A stretch of 64,000 nucleotides of DNA from Mycobacterium noviomagense (GCF_010731635.1 NZ_AP022583.1:3596001-3660000), one strand, 5' to 3'. Numbered from the stretch's first letter, positions 29,449 through 37,783 are shown. Numbers and translations are program-made. Notes: generated by a model from the letters alone, not told the origin.

Positions 29449-29930
29449 GCGATTTCATCTCTCTCGTAGGTTTTGCGAAGCGTCTTGATGCCGTCGGCAG
29501 CGGCGCGGCGGGCGGCGTCGGGGGAGTTGCCGAGCAACTCGGCGATCTCGGCGAACGGCAACCCGGCGATGTGGTGGTAGGCCACGGCCAGGCGTTGTTT
29601 GTCGGGAAGCCGGCTCAGCGCGGCCCACAGGCCCTGGTCGCGGGAAGCGGGATCGCTGTGGATGGCGGGCCCGTCGGCGATGTCGTCGGTCGGGACGGGC
29701 CGCCGAGATCGGGCGCGGCCGGCGTCCACGGCGCGACGGTGGGCGATCGTGACCAGCCACGCCTCCACGTTGGTGCCAGGAGCTAAGCGCGGGTAGGCGC
29801 GCAACGCCGACAGAAACGTTTCCGACCACGCATCTTCGGCGTCGTCGGGGCCGGCCACGGCGCGGCATACCCGCAGCACGGTTGCGCCGTGTTGGGCCAC
29901 CACATCCTCGAACGGTCTCATTGCTCCCAC
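29445..29930 (-). CDS. ECF-type RNA polymerase sigma factor
   Basis: A 161-residue sigma-70 family protein of the ECF group. Region 2 spans about residues 10-75 (VRACRAVAGPDDAEDAWSETFLSALR-type; the DDAEDAWSETF helix is region 2.2), and region 4 about 100-155 (LSRLPDKQRLAVAYHHIAGLPFAEIAELLGNSPDAARRAAADGIKTLR). No anti-sigma gene is adjacent. The start may be GTG 29930 or the ATG at 29921; no ribosome site is well spaced for either. The stop overlaps ogt by 4 bp. A DNA-damage-linked regulon is inferred from the pairing only. Confidence 0.82.
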   Translation of the reverse strand: MGAMRPFEDVVAQHGATVLRVCRAVAGPDDAEDAWSETFLSALRAYPRLAPGTNVEAWLVTIAHRRAVDAGRARSRRPVPTDDIADGPAIHSDPASRDQGLWAALSRLPDKQRLAVAYHHIAGLPFAEIAELLGNSPDAARRAAADGIKTLRKTYERDEIA

Positions 29931-29970
29931 ATTGTGTAGACGCTGCGGGCCGTCGGGATGTGAGATGCGT

Positions 29971-30714
29971 TCAGTCGGCAGCGTCGCCGCCGGCGCCGGC
30001 CACGATCGATTCCAGCACCGAAGTCAGATCGGCCTCGGCGCGTTCCTTGTCGACACCGGCCCGGTGCAGCGGCCCGTCACCGTCTTCGAGTTCGAGCAGC
30101 GCGAGTAGCAGATGTTCGGTGCCGATGTAGTTGTGCCCCAGCCGAAGAGCTTCGCGGAAGGTCAGTTCGAGCGCCTTGCGGGCCGGTCCGCTGAACGGGG
30201 TCAGCTGCGGCGGCTCGTCGCAGGCTGGCGGCAGCGTCACCGCCGCGCGAACGGCGTCGGGGTCCACCCGCTGCTCACTTAGCAACTTGGTGGCCAGCGC
30301 ATCGGGATCGCTGAGGAGACCGAGCACCAGGTGATCGGGAGTGATCTCGCGGTTCCGGGCTTCCTGTGCGGCGTTCTGGGCGGCGACCACCACGTTGCGC
30401 GCCCGCGGGGTAAAGCGCCCGAAGCCCTGGTCGGGGTCGAGGGCAGCCATGTCAGCCCTGGGGACGAACCGCTTCTGGGCGGCCTGCTTGCTGACACCCA
30501 TGCTCTTGCCGATATCGGTCCATGAGGCACCGGAGCGCCGCGCCTGGTCGACGAAGTGCCCGATCAGATGGTCGGCGACCTCGCCGAGATGCTCGGCCGC
30601 CAAGACGGCGTCGCTGAGCTGATCCAGCACGTCGGCGTGCGCTTGTTTGATGGCGTTGATCAAGTCGTCGAGCCGGATCGGATGGGTGACGGACGTCGGG
30701 CCGGGCCCAGGCAT
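29971..30714 (-). CDS. clpC2: ClpC2-like protein: helix-turn-helix plus two Clp N-domains (Rv2667 homologue)
   Basis: A 247-residue protein without any ATPase domain. Residues about 50-85 contain a helix-turn-helix (GASWTDIGKSMGVSKQAAQKRF); residues about 95-170 (FTPRARNVVVAAQNAAQEARNREITPDHLVLGLL) and 175-240 (FSGPARKALELTFREALRLGHNYIGTEHLLLALL) are the two repeats of a Clp_N domain. ClpC2 in mycobacteria is known to sequester ClpC1-targeting cyclic-peptide antibiotics and to control its own gene. Both properties fit the HTH and the double operator over its promoter (30718-30763). Confidence 0.9.
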   Translation of the reverse strand: MPGPGPTSVTHPIRLDDLINAIKQAHADVLDQLSDAVLAAEHLGEVADHLIGHFVDQARRSGASWTDIGKSMGVSKQAAQKRFVPRADMAALDPDQGFGRFTPRARNVVVAAQNAAQEARNREITPDHLVLGLLSDPDALATKLLSEQRVDPDAVRAAVTLPPACDEPPQLTPFSGPARKALELTFREALRLGHNYIGTEHLLLALLELEDGDGPLHRAGVDKERAEADLTSVLESIVAGAGGDAAD

Positions 30715-30763
30715 AGCGTCAACCTTAGGTTGACGATCCGCGTGTTGTCAACCATTGGTTGAC
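30714..30763 (-). promoter_or_regulatory. clpC2 promoter overlapped by two palindromic operators
   Basis: On the minus strand TTGACA (forward 30746-30751), an 18-base spacer and TAAGGT (30722-30727) form a promoter ending seven bases before the clpC2 ATG, so the message is probably leaderless. Two palindromes with identical arms, GTCAACC-TTA-GGTTGAC (30718-30734) and GTCAACC-ATT-GGTTGAC (30747-30763), cover the -10 and -35 respectively. Their centres are 29 bp apart. The arrangement is typical of direct repression. Confidence 0.8.
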
Positions 30764-30862
30764 GCGGCCCGCGCGGCGGGCTTGCCGCGGCGGCGATTCG
30801 GTTGTCGACGGCGAATTGCTCGCCGAGCGGCAACACCGACGCTGTGGAAGAATCAGCGGCCG

Positions 30863-31192
30863 ATGAGACTTCTACTCGCGCTGACCAGTGCTGCGGTTGT
30901 GATCAGCTGCGCCGGTTTTGCACACGCCGACCCGTCCGGCGACGATGCGGGCTTCCTGGACGGCCTGAATAAGGCGGGCATCACCTACCAAAACCGCGAC
31001 AGTGCTATCGCGGCCGGTAAAGGGGTGTGCCAGATGCTCGATGACGGCAAGAACGGCATGGACATCGTCAAGCAGCTGAGGGATGCCAACCCGGGCTTCA
31101 GTGCGCACGACGCGGCTAACTTCACGATGCTGGCGGCTGCCGCCTACTGCCCGACGCAGCTCAATGGTGGCGGTGGCAGCAACAAGAGCTAA
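30863..31192 (+). CDS. DUF732 secreted protein
   Basis: A 109-residue protein with a signal peptide (MRLLLALTSAAVVISCAGFAHA, cleavage before DPSGDD) and the DUF732 domain: FLDGLNKAGITYQNRDSAIAAGKGVCQMLDDG and a second Cys in AAAAYCPTQL, forming the usual disulfide. DUF732 proteins are numerous in mycobacteria and secreted; their function is unknown. ATG 30863 is the start. A Gly/Ser-rich tail follows the domain. Confidence 0.85.
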   Translation: MRLLLALTSAAVVISCAGFAHADPSGDDAGFLDGLNKAGITYQNRDSAIAAGKGVCQMLDDGKNGMDIVKQLRDANPGFSAHDAANFTMLAAAAYCPTQLNGGGGSNKS

Positions 31193-31243
31193 CTGCGCGG
31201 CCTCAGAGCAGCGGATAACGGCGACCCGAAGCGGCTACCCGAG

Positions 31244-31486
31244 CTAATCCAAGCTTCCCGGCGTCCCGGCCGGCACCTGCATGCCGAGCCAGTTGCAGGG
31301 CATCCATGTGCGCCACGCAATGAACGCGCACTGTTGCTCTGGTGTGAGCGGGCCTGGGCCGGCGCACGGCACGTCGGGGCCGCCGCAGGGTGCAGGTGGG
31401 TCGGCGTGGGCGGCGGGAGGAGCGCCAATCAGGACGCCGAGTGCCACGCCGGCGAACATCGAAATAGTGACGACAGCTGTCTTCAT
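31244..31486 (-). CDS. small secreted Cys-containing protein
   Basis: An 80-residue protein with a Sec signal (MKTAVVTISMFAGVALGVLIGAPPAAHA) and a mature part of about 50 residues with four Cys (PCGGPDVPC, QQCAFIAW, MPCNW). AAAAAGGAATTC precedes ATG 31486 as ribosome site. The start overlaps the TGA of the upstream 75-codon gene (ATGA). I do not recognise a named family; short secreted Cys/Pro proteins of this kind are common in mycobacteria. Confidence 0.65.
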   Translation of the reverse strand: MKTAVVTISMFAGVALGVLIGAPPAAHADPPAPCGGPDVPCAGPGPLTPEQQCAFIAWRTWMPCNWLGMQVPAGTPGSLD

Positions 31487-31710
31487 GTCGAATTCCTTTT
31501 TGTGCGAATCGGCTCGGTACCCAAGAGGCTGACCATTTGCCACGGCAGCGAATGCGTCTGGCGGTGCACTGGCCCGGCTGTCAGCACGAGATGTTCGTCG
31601 TCGGCCCGCGCCGCCAGAGCCGCCCGCCGCCAGTGCTCACGGTCGAGGAGCCAGCTGCCTTGCAGGCAACGGGTTTCCAGGCCGCAGCGCGCACTCGTGT
31701 GTTTAGCCAT
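31483..31710 (-). CDS. small hypothetical protein upstream of and overlapping the secreted protein gene
   Basis: 75 codons starting MAKHTSARCGLETRC at ATG 31710, with GGAAGGG six bases upstream. The product is basic and has two Cys and no signal peptide. Its TGA overlaps the next ATG, as expected of translational coupling. It has no recognised domain, and it could instead be a leader-type ORF whose translation controls the secreted protein. Confidence 0.45.
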   Translation of the reverse strand: MAKHTSARCGLETRCLQGSWLLDREHWRRAALAARADDEHLVLTAGPVHRQTHSLPWQMVSLLGTEPIRTKRNST

Positions 31711-31873
31711 CCGTTTCCCTTCCGATTCGCAGGATGCTACGAGCCGCCACTGACAACGTGGTCGAATTCGACAACGGCGGTCGGCGATCTTCCCGCACAA
31801 ACCAATTGGGTGCGTTTGAAGTGCGCTATTGCGGTGTACAGGTAGCTACCACTCCGATTAAGGAAGGCCGACG

Positions 31874-32152
31874 ATGAAGCTAATTGCACCTGCCACGATC
31901 GCGATCGCCATGCTGCTGTTCAGCGGATGCTCTGCCTCACAGGTCATCAACACCGGTGGCGACACTAAATGCAAGGACTTCACGACGCAGGACGAGAAGA
32001 AGCAAAACGACGAGGTCAGCAAAATGCTCAAGGACCAGAGTGGTGCTGAGCCAAATAATCTGCAGATTTCCGCAACCCGCATGTCGGCGATGACCTACTG
32101 CCAAACAATCGGCAAGCCAGACAGCAAGATCTCCGAGGCGCCGCACGGCTGA
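31874..32152 (+). CDS. small lipoprotein, HdeA-like mycobacterial family
   Basis: A 92-residue lipoprotein: signal peptide with lipobox LFSGC (Cys about residue 19), then TKCKDFTTQDEKKQNDEVSKML and MTYCQTIGKPDSKISEAPHG. The two Cys of the mature part and the intervening helices match mycobacterial lipoproteins often annotated as acid-stress chaperone HdeA-like. ATG 31874 follows AAGGAAGG. Surface location is well supported; the chaperone role is inference from annotation habit. Confidence 0.75.
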   Translation: MKLIAPATIAIAMLLFSGCSASQVINTGGDTKCKDFTTQDEKKQNDEVSKMLKDQSGAEPNNLQISATRMSAMTYCQTIGKPDSKISEAPHG

Positions 32153-32170
32153 CCGAACAACGAGTGCACG

Positions 32171-32665
32171 TCAGCGGTGGTCCGGGGCCATGGCCCGGAC
32201 GGCCCATCCGGCGGCAGCGGCAGACAGGACGTGCCAGGCGCCGTGGTACTGCCAGAGGCTGTCCGGCCGGCACAGCGGCGACCCGGAGCGTCCGGCCGCG
32301 TAGGCGGCAATTCCCAGCGCGAAGACGCCGGCCGGTGCCGCCCAGGCCGACCACCGGCGCCGGCTTCGGACCAGGCCGACGGCGTACACCGCTCCGGTCG
32401 CCACGATGGGCCAGTCGTGAGCGGGCTTGGCCCACGACGGCTGGGGTCCGTGGTAGGCGAAGCTGCCGACCCCGACGGCCACCAGCGCAAGCCCCGCGGC
32501 CACGGCCAACGGCGCCCTGACCCGCGCCGCCCAGGACAACACGGCCACCCCGGCGGCAATGTAGGCCAGGCTCGTGATCGCGAGGACCGGCTGCGCCAGC
32601 GCGGCACCCACGACGACGCGCTCGCAGTCCGAGTGACCGAACGCGGGAGCGGTCAAGGCCTGCAT
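32171..32665 (-). CDS. membrane protein of the ceramidase-like (CREST) type
   Basis: A 164-residue protein with about five membrane segments. Conserved polar residues sit where CREST/alkaline-ceramidase-like hydrolases have theirs: SFAYHGPQ (Ser and His), AHDWPIVATGAVYAV (Asp) and YHGAWHVLSAAAAG (H-x3-H). That pattern would form a membrane metal site. Substrate unknown. ATG 32665; convergent with the preceding lipoprotein gene. Confidence 0.6.
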   Translation of the reverse strand: MQALTAPAFGHSDCERVVVGAALAQPVLAITSLAYIAAGVAVLSWAARVRAPLAVAAGLALVAVGVGSFAYHGPQPSWAKPAHDWPIVATGAVYAVGLVRSRRRWSAWAAPAGVFALGIAAYAAGRSGSPLCRPDSLWQYHGAWHVLSAAAAGWAVRAMAPDHR

Positions 32666-32717
32666 GGCGATCCACCGTAGTGCGGCAGATCGAGGGCCGC
32701 CCTGCAGTCACAACCCT

Positions 32718-33728
32718 TCAGCTAGAGAAAATCCTCGCCAATCGGTTGACGTAGGTAGCGACCTCCGGCGTGAAGTATTTGTACGTGTGGATGCCACACG
32801 GTTTTGGGTCGTAGGTGTGCTGTATGCCAGCGAATCTCAACGCGACATGCAGACCGAGGGTCGTTTGGCCGGTGCCTGCCTCCAGAGCGCCCGCGGCGGG
32901 GTTTGTGACGAGCGTTTCGGCGTCGGCGGCATCACACGGCGAGCCATCTGCCGCGGTGAGATAGATGTCCATGCCCCGCAGTTGGGATGCATTAGCGACT
33001 GGGTTGGCTGCGCGCCATCGACCGGCGTCCAGCGCTGGGTCGCCAAACATTCCGAAGGGGTCATACTGGCCAGCTGATAGACCGTCGGCGCACTTGCGCT
33101 GTTCCACGGTCGCCCCGATGATGACGGCACTCTCGTCGGGGGCCTGGTTGTTATCGCCGCCTGACAATGTTCCAACGGCACGGAACAGTTCCGGATGCTT
33201 CACGCCATAATGTGCGGCGCCAAAGCCGCCCATCGAGACGCCGGCCACGGCGCGGTGTCCTTTGTCAGGGAGTGTGCGAAACTGCGTGTCGATCGCTGGG
33301 ATGACCCGGTTAATGATCTCCGTTTCGTAATTGTGGCTGCCGTCTTTCCAGTCGACGTAGAAGCCGGTCAGCCCGCCGGGCGGCGTAACGACGATGAACT
33401 GTTGGTTGTCGGGGAACGTGCTTGTCACCGAGATGAGATTGGTGCGGACCAGAAACGAGTCCACGTTCGAATCCGCCCCATACAGGAGGTAGAGCACGGG
33501 ATAACGCCGCATCGAGGTGTCATACTGCGGCGGCAGCAGGACCGACACAGGATTTTCGTCGACGGCGATGTGCTGGATACGTGGGCCGCTCGCGGTGGCC
33601 GTGTCCGGATGAACCGTTGAGCAAATGATGTCGGGAATTTGGATGGTGGCCTTTGCAGCGGACATGCCAACGACCGTGCTTGTGCCGAGCAAGACAGCAT
33701 AAGTTGTTGCCGCCAGCTGCTTTTTCAT
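32718..33728 (-). CDS. secreted esterase of the Ag85/esterase-D fold
   Basis: A 336-residue exported protein. Signal peptide MKKQLAATTYAVLLGTSTVVGMSAAKA; then VSVLLPPQYDTSMRRYPVLYLLYGADS, the start of the putative-esterase domain; the nucleophile elbow is VAGVSMGGFGAAHYG. The acid (probably in YLTAADGSPCDAADAE) and His (near HTYDPKPCGIHTYKYF) complete the triad. Related to mycolyltransferase-fold proteins, but the fibronectin-binding and mycolate-binding features of FbpA-C are not evident. Start placed at MKKQ because the upstream in-frame extension lacks signal-peptide character. Confidence 0.78.
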   Translation of the reverse strand: MKKQLAATTYAVLLGTSTVVGMSAAKATIQIPDIICSTVHPDTATASGPRIQHIAVDENPVSVLLPPQYDTSMRRYPVLYLLYGADSNVDSFLVRTNLISVTSTFPDNQQFIVVTPPGGLTGFYVDWKDGSHNYETEIINRVIPAIDTQFRTLPDKGHRAVAGVSMGGFGAAHYGVKHPELFRAVGTLSGGDNNQAPDESAVIIGATVEQRKCADGLSAGQYDPFGMFGDPALDAGRWRAANPVANASQLRGMDIYLTAADGSPCDAADAETLVTNPAAGALEAGTGQTTLGLHVALRFAGIQHTYDPKPCGIHTYKYFTPEVATYVNRLARIFSS

Positions 33729-34479
33729 TGAGGCACGATAGTCGTCTCGTCGTAACAGCGAAGAAACGGCGTGAACACTGTTTTCTCTCGAAATACTTGG
33801 ATTGCCCTGTCGCTCGAAAGATCGGTGGTGGAGGCCTCGACGAGCGTTGCGATCGCCGCATCGGTGACCTTGGTGAAGAACGCCGAGAAGCGCGGACCAG
33901 CACCAGCGGCGCAGCACCGGCGAGATTCCCTGTGTGGCACTTCTCCCACATATGACGGAGACGCAGCTTCCCGGCCCTGGCGCGGGTCGAGTCCGCTGTT
34001 GGGGCTGAGCTTGCGGGTTCGCCGTAGCTCGCGGAAGGCTCGGCCCTTGGTTGCGATCGCGTCCGCGCTGGCCAGGGTTTTGGACAACCCGCGAGCGCAG
34101 TCGGTGCGGCCGGCGGAGGCCAACCAGCCGCCCTCGATCCTGAACCAGTTGTCAGAGCGTTCGCCGCGTGCTCCGGAAGCTGGCCGCGGTCAGGTCGCGA
34201 TCGAATGGAGATTTTCTCAGGTCTCGCTGTAATGGCCGCCATGGTGCAAGGAGCCGATTTCTCTGCCCTATCCTCCCCTTTGCGCTCTAATGATCTGTGG
34301 TCGACAGCGACCGGGAAATCGAGACGTTGCGGGGAACGCATCAGAGATTCGGTCAAGCACGCATCGCCGGGTGACGCCACTGCTTTGTACGAATGCGCGT
34401 CGTCGGTCTCTCGGCGACTTTGTGCGCATGGTCGTCGACACGGTGTGCCCCGAATTCGTGATGTACGGGGTCCTCGTCG
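33729..34479. other. gene-poor 750-bp interval
   Basis: Frames on both strands are open in places but none shows a domain, a good start or a signal peptide. A minus-strand frame at 33725-34123 (containing FRELRRTRKLSPNSG) may be an eroded gene, which I could not identify. I see no convincing promoter or terminator. Confidence 0.4.
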
Positions 34480-35487
34480 ATGATCAAGGCGCTAATCCTG
34501 CCGCTGTGCCGCGCGTGCCTGCGGTTTCTGCGAACAGACAAGGAGCACGTCGGCGCGATCGAGCGCTTTGTGCGGGCGGTCATCCTGCTGCTGCCCTACG
34601 GCGGATTGCTCGGACTGCTCCGCCTACGCCTCGCGCTTTGGGGACCGCTGACCGTCGACGGAACCACCGAAGACGGCATTCGTTTTCGATGCCGGCTGCC
34701 CGACCTGATTCAGATGTATGTATATCTATTCGGGACGTGGGAACCCGATGTCACAGCGTTTTTACGCCGCCGGCTGCAGCCGGACGACACCTTCATCGAC
34801 ATCGGCGCCAACATCGGCTGCATGACCGCACTGGCCGCCAAATTGGTCGGACCGCGCGGCACCGTAGTGGCGATCGAACCGTGCCCCTCCGTGGTTGCCT
34901 CCTTGCAGGACACGCTGGCGAGTAACGACCTCACGAATGTCCGCTTGGTCGCTGCCGCGGTGTCCGACCGTGATCATGAACTCACGCTCTTCGCAGGCCC
35001 GAACCACAATATCGGTCTCACTACGACCGTTGGCCGCCGCGGCCTCCGGGAGCAGGGCCGGGTGCGGGCGGCGCCGCTTGGTTCGCTCGTGACCGCAGAG
35101 GAACTCGCCTCTGCGCGCCTCGTCAAGGTCGACGTTGAGGGCGCCGAGGATCGAGTGCTCGCCGGCATGGTCGCATGCATCGACGCGCTCGCCGCGGATG
35201 CGGAGCTCGTGGTCGAACTGTCGCCGACGTGGTGGAGTGATCCACAGCTGCTACCGATCGACGTGCTGGGGCCATTCCTTGAGCGCGGCTTCCACATCTA
35301 CCTGCTGCGGCCGGTCCTTGAGCGGTTTTTCTATGTCCGCATGCCGCCAAACGAATACGCATTATGGCGCTACCTGTGGCCTGGCGACGTCGGCGCGGCG
35401 CAGCGGCTCCGCGACCTCGCGATACTGAAGCGACGCGTAGCGCGGCTCGACATCGTACTGTCGCGCATCGATGCCGATGCGCTGTGA
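34480..35487 (+). CDS. FkbM-family SAM methyltransferase
   Basis: A 335-residue protein. The SAM motif is TFIDIGANIGCMTALAAKLVG (about residue 105), VVAIEPCPSVVASL follows, and RLVKVDVEGAEDRVLAGM is the FkbM signature. The N-terminal 60 residues include a hydrophobic amphipathic stretch (RAVILLLPYGGLLGLLRL). FkbM enzymes O-methylate sugars or polyketides, in mycobacteria often those of glycolipids. No glycosyltransferase lies nearby to point to a substrate. Flanked by long gaps, so probably a single-gene unit in an accessory region. Confidence 0.85.
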   Translation: MIKALILPLCRACLRFLRTDKEHVGAIERFVRAVILLLPYGGLLGLLRLRLALWGPLTVDGTTEDGIRFRCRLPDLIQMYVYLFGTWEPDVTAFLRRRLQPDDTFIDIGANIGCMTALAAKLVGPRGTVVAIEPCPSVVASLQDTLASNDLTNVRLVAAAVSDRDHELTLFAGPNHNIGLTTTVGRRGLREQGRVRAAPLGSLVTAEELASARLVKVDVEGAEDRVLAGMVACIDALAADAELVVELSPTWWSDPQLLPIDVLGPFLERGFHIYLLRPVLERFFYVRMPPNEYALWRYLWPGDVGAAQRLRDLAILKRRVARLDIVLSRIDADAL

Positions 35488-35941
35488 CGCGGTAAACGGA
35501 CAGCTGTCGCTGCAACCGCGACGCCGCTTGAAGAGGTTGAGCAGGCTATAAGCCCTGCTTTGCCAATTCGCAACTTATGTAGGGCGGCTAATCCGCTGAG
35601 GCCTTTCGCGTCGACGTGGAAACCGGACTCGTTACGCATCAGTAGGGCGGGGCATGCGTTCGCAGTTCCGCTTGAGCGGGTACTCGACAGTGTGAACGTT
35701 TACCTGGTCTTCTGCACCGTCGAGGCCGGCTTCCTTAACCTCTGGATCATCGGGTACGCGGTCATACTTCTGCTCGGCGGCCAGCGCGGTGAGGCGGGGA
35801 TAGGGGACGCGATGCGCCGCTACAGATCGCTTACTGTTTCCTGGCCGGTCGCGCCTCAGTTCGCCAGGCGCTCGTTGGGCACCTGGTCCGCAGGCACCGC
35901 ATTCTTCGTGCAATAACGGGTGATCGAACTGTCACCAGGGA
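35488..35941. other. 454-bp interval without a supported gene
   Basis: A plus-strand frame (35560-35916) is open for 118 codons and has one hydrophobic stretch, but it has no ribosome site and no family resemblance. I see no RNA gene or clear terminator. Confidence 0.4.
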
Positions 35942-36718
35942 TTAAGTGCCAAAGTTTCCGCCGGGAGCCGAAGACTCGGCGCCGGTGGGCGGCGCGCCAG
36001 GACCCGCACCCGCTGGCGCACCAGGTCCCCCGCTCAGACGACTGGCCGCGAAGGCCGCGCCCTGGTCAATTATCGGGTTATTGGTCGAGTAGGTCTTATG
36101 TACCTCGAAGCTTCCCCCGCCGGAACAGATGGGGTCGTCGGGAGCGCATACCGTAATGGTCTTGGCCTGATAGAGCGGCCCGATGACGACCGGCGGCGCG
36201 CCGAAAAAGTTCATCATCTTGTCGCTTGGCAGTGCGTAGAGCACGACCGAGGAGACGTGGTTGGCCACCTCGGGGTCCATCGGTTTGGGTACACTCTCCG
36301 GATCAATCCCAGCCGGTACGGCAGCCGAGGTGACGAAACCCATTACGGCCGCGCCCGAGGAAAAACCGCCGAGCACCATATTGGTGTTGGGGCAGTCGTG
36401 CGCCATCGAAACAACATGCGAGCTCGCGTCTCTGATCCCCTCCTTGCCCGCGTTCGTAAAGTCATATGTGGCGGGGTAGTTGACCGGATATACGTCGAGC
36501 GATTTCGCGCCAACCCGCGGGCGCACTGAGTCGATGAATGCCTGTCCGGTCGGGCCGACCCCAGGAGGGTCGTCGGTGCCGCGGGCGAACACCACCTGAA
36601 CGTCCGGACATGGATCGGCGGCGCCGGAGGGAATTGCACACACGAGAACGGAAACGCTAACCACCCACGCCGCGACTGCCGCAGCAGCAAGCAAACGGGG
36701 GACGCGACGTGCGATCAT
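35942..36718 (-). CDS. cutinase-like secreted serine esterase (Culp family)
   Basis: A 258-residue protein with a signal peptide (MIARRVPRLLAAAAVAAWVV...GAA) and a cutinase domain starting DPCPDVQVVFARGTDDPPGVG. The nucleophile is in VLGGFSSGAAVMGF, the Asp in CAPDDPICSGG (between two Cys), and the His in SFEVHKTYSTN, giving a complete triad with two disulfides. The last 30 residues are Pro/Gly/Ala-rich and look like a cell-wall-associated tail. Mycobacterial Culp enzymes act on lipids and esters outside the cell. Start chosen at the MIARRVP ATG, at the head of the signal peptide. Confidence 0.9.
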   Translation of the reverse strand: MIARRVPRLLAAAAVAAWVVSVSVLVCAIPSGAADPCPDVQVVFARGTDDPPGVGPTGQAFIDSVRPRVGAKSLDVYPVNYPATYDFTNAGKEGIRDASSHVVSMAHDCPNTNMVLGGFSSGAAVMGFVTSAAVPAGIDPESVPKPMDPEVANHVSSVVLYALPSDKMMNFFGAPPVVIGPLYQAKTITVCAPDDPICSGGGSFEVHKTYSTNNPIIDQGAAFAASRLSGGPGAPAGAGPGAPPTGAESSAPGGNFGT

Positions 36719-37024
36719 CCCGCAATGGTGCCACCCAGGCCATTCCCAAACGCGACTTTTCGGACACTGACCGCGATGGAATAGCACCGCCAGACGGTGA
36801 GCTGGTCCGCTGCACCGAAGGCTGATGTATCAATCGGCCGCCGCAGTCTTGTCCGCATAGTCGTCGCTTCCGGCTCGGCGCGGTGCCTGTCGATGGCCCT
36901 CAGTGCCGCCCATGGTGCCAAAGCCTCGAGCCGAAGCGTGCAAGCCGTTAGTTTCCTACCCGAGGTGCCGGTTTGCCGGATATCTCTTTCGGGAATCTGC
37001 CCGCACAGAGCGAGGGGCGTCGAA
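36719..37024. other. 306-bp interval before the second DUF732 gene
   Basis: This holds the upstream regions of the divergent cutinase and DUF732 genes. A ribosome binding site GAGGGG (37012-37017) at its right end decides the TTG start of the DUF732 gene. I see no other element. Confidence 0.4.
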
Positions 37025-37360
37025 TTGAAAAAGGCAGGAGAAGTGGCGCAAATCTTGGGCAAGGTCGCCATCGGTCTCATCGTGGCGGCCAATGTAATCA
37101 CGTTGGCTCCGTGTGCGAAGGCGGACGAAAACAGCTTCCTCGCCAACTTGGGGCAGCATGGCATTTTCACCGTCCGTGATCCAGCTGTATTGGTGAACTT
37201 CGGACGAGGCATCTGCGACGATCTGGCGAATGGCGTTTCTATACCGGACGAGGTGAACCGCTTCCAGGCCAAGGAATTTCCTACCGCACCCACGACTACT
37301 CAGGCTCAGGCGTTTGTCGACGCAGCCCACCAAGACCTGTGCCCCGACGCACCGGGATAG
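37025..37360 (+). CDS. DUF732 secreted protein (second copy)
   Basis: A 111-residue protein starting at TTG 37025, seven bases after GAGGGG. It has a signal peptide (LKKAGEVAQILGKVAIGLIVAANVITLAPCAKA) and a DUF732-type domain: FLANLGQHGIFTVRDPAVLVNFGRGICDDLANG and DAAHQDLCPDAPG with the paired Cys. Last chromosomal gene before the integrated element; its end lies 171 bp from attL. Function unknown. Confidence 0.75.
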   Translation: MKKAGEVAQILGKVAIGLIVAANVITLAPCAKADENSFLANLGQHGIFTVRDPAVLVNFGRGICDDLANGVSIPDEVNRFQAKEFPTAPTTTQAQAFVDAAHQDLCPDAPG

Positions 37361-37531
37361 TGGGTGTGCTAGTCGCTGGCCGTGGCCATGGTCAACGCAT
37401 CGGCACACCGCGAATTTCTTTTGCCGGCGCAGAACTTGCACCTCATGTTGCGGGCGGTCGACCCATTTGGCACGTATCTAACACGGCGACGGCTACGCCA
37501 TTCAACAAACGACGCCGGCTGCAAAACTATG

Positions 37532-37556
37532 GTGCGCGGTACTGGGATTGAACCAG
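37532..37556. repeat. attL (25-bp core)
   Basis: 25 bp identical to 46654-46678. It is the displaced 3' end of tRNA-Val(GAC); no tRNA body precedes or follows it. Identity stops at both sides, so the core is fully defined. Confidence 0.9.
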
Positions 37557-37675
37557 TCCAATCGGTTTGCTAGCTCTGTGTACTTGTCCAGCGCAAATCC
37601 TGAATTACCTGCGCTGACAACGATCAGTACAGCGTGAGTCAAGCGGAAGCAAGCGGAACCGAGTGTGCTATGGTC

Positions 37676-37761
37676 AGGTCATGTGCAGGTCATGACCTGA
37701 GATGACCTGAGAACTGGGAGGCGCACAGTGACGCAGGATGGGGTCAGGTCACGTGACCTGA
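37676..37761. promoter_or_regulatory. cluster of AGGTCA half-sites between attL and int
   Basis: Six copies of AGGTCA/TGACCT: AGGTCA at 37676 and 37687 (11-bp period), TGACCT at 37693 and 37703, then a perfect palindrome TCAGGTCACGTGACCTGA (37744-37761). A pair with the same 11-bp period lies at 46586 and 46597 beside attR. Integrase arm-type sites or operators of a phage regulator are the two readings. The gene-free stretch 37361-37783 holds these sites and attL. Confidence 0.6.
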
Positions 37762-37783
37762 GAAGCGTCGGGAGCGCTGGCCC

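Noticed and set aside
33725-34123. Minus-strand frame possibly from a transposase or phage protein
   Set aside because: I could not find a DDE, HTH or other motif and no terminal inverted repeats flank it.
35560-35916. Plus-strand 118-codon frame with one hydrophobic stretch
   Set aside because: No ribosome site, no family resemblance, irregular codon use.
37641-37657. Direct AAGCGGA repeats (10-bp period) near attL as excisionase sites
   Set aside because: Only two copies, none near attR, so no support beyond position.
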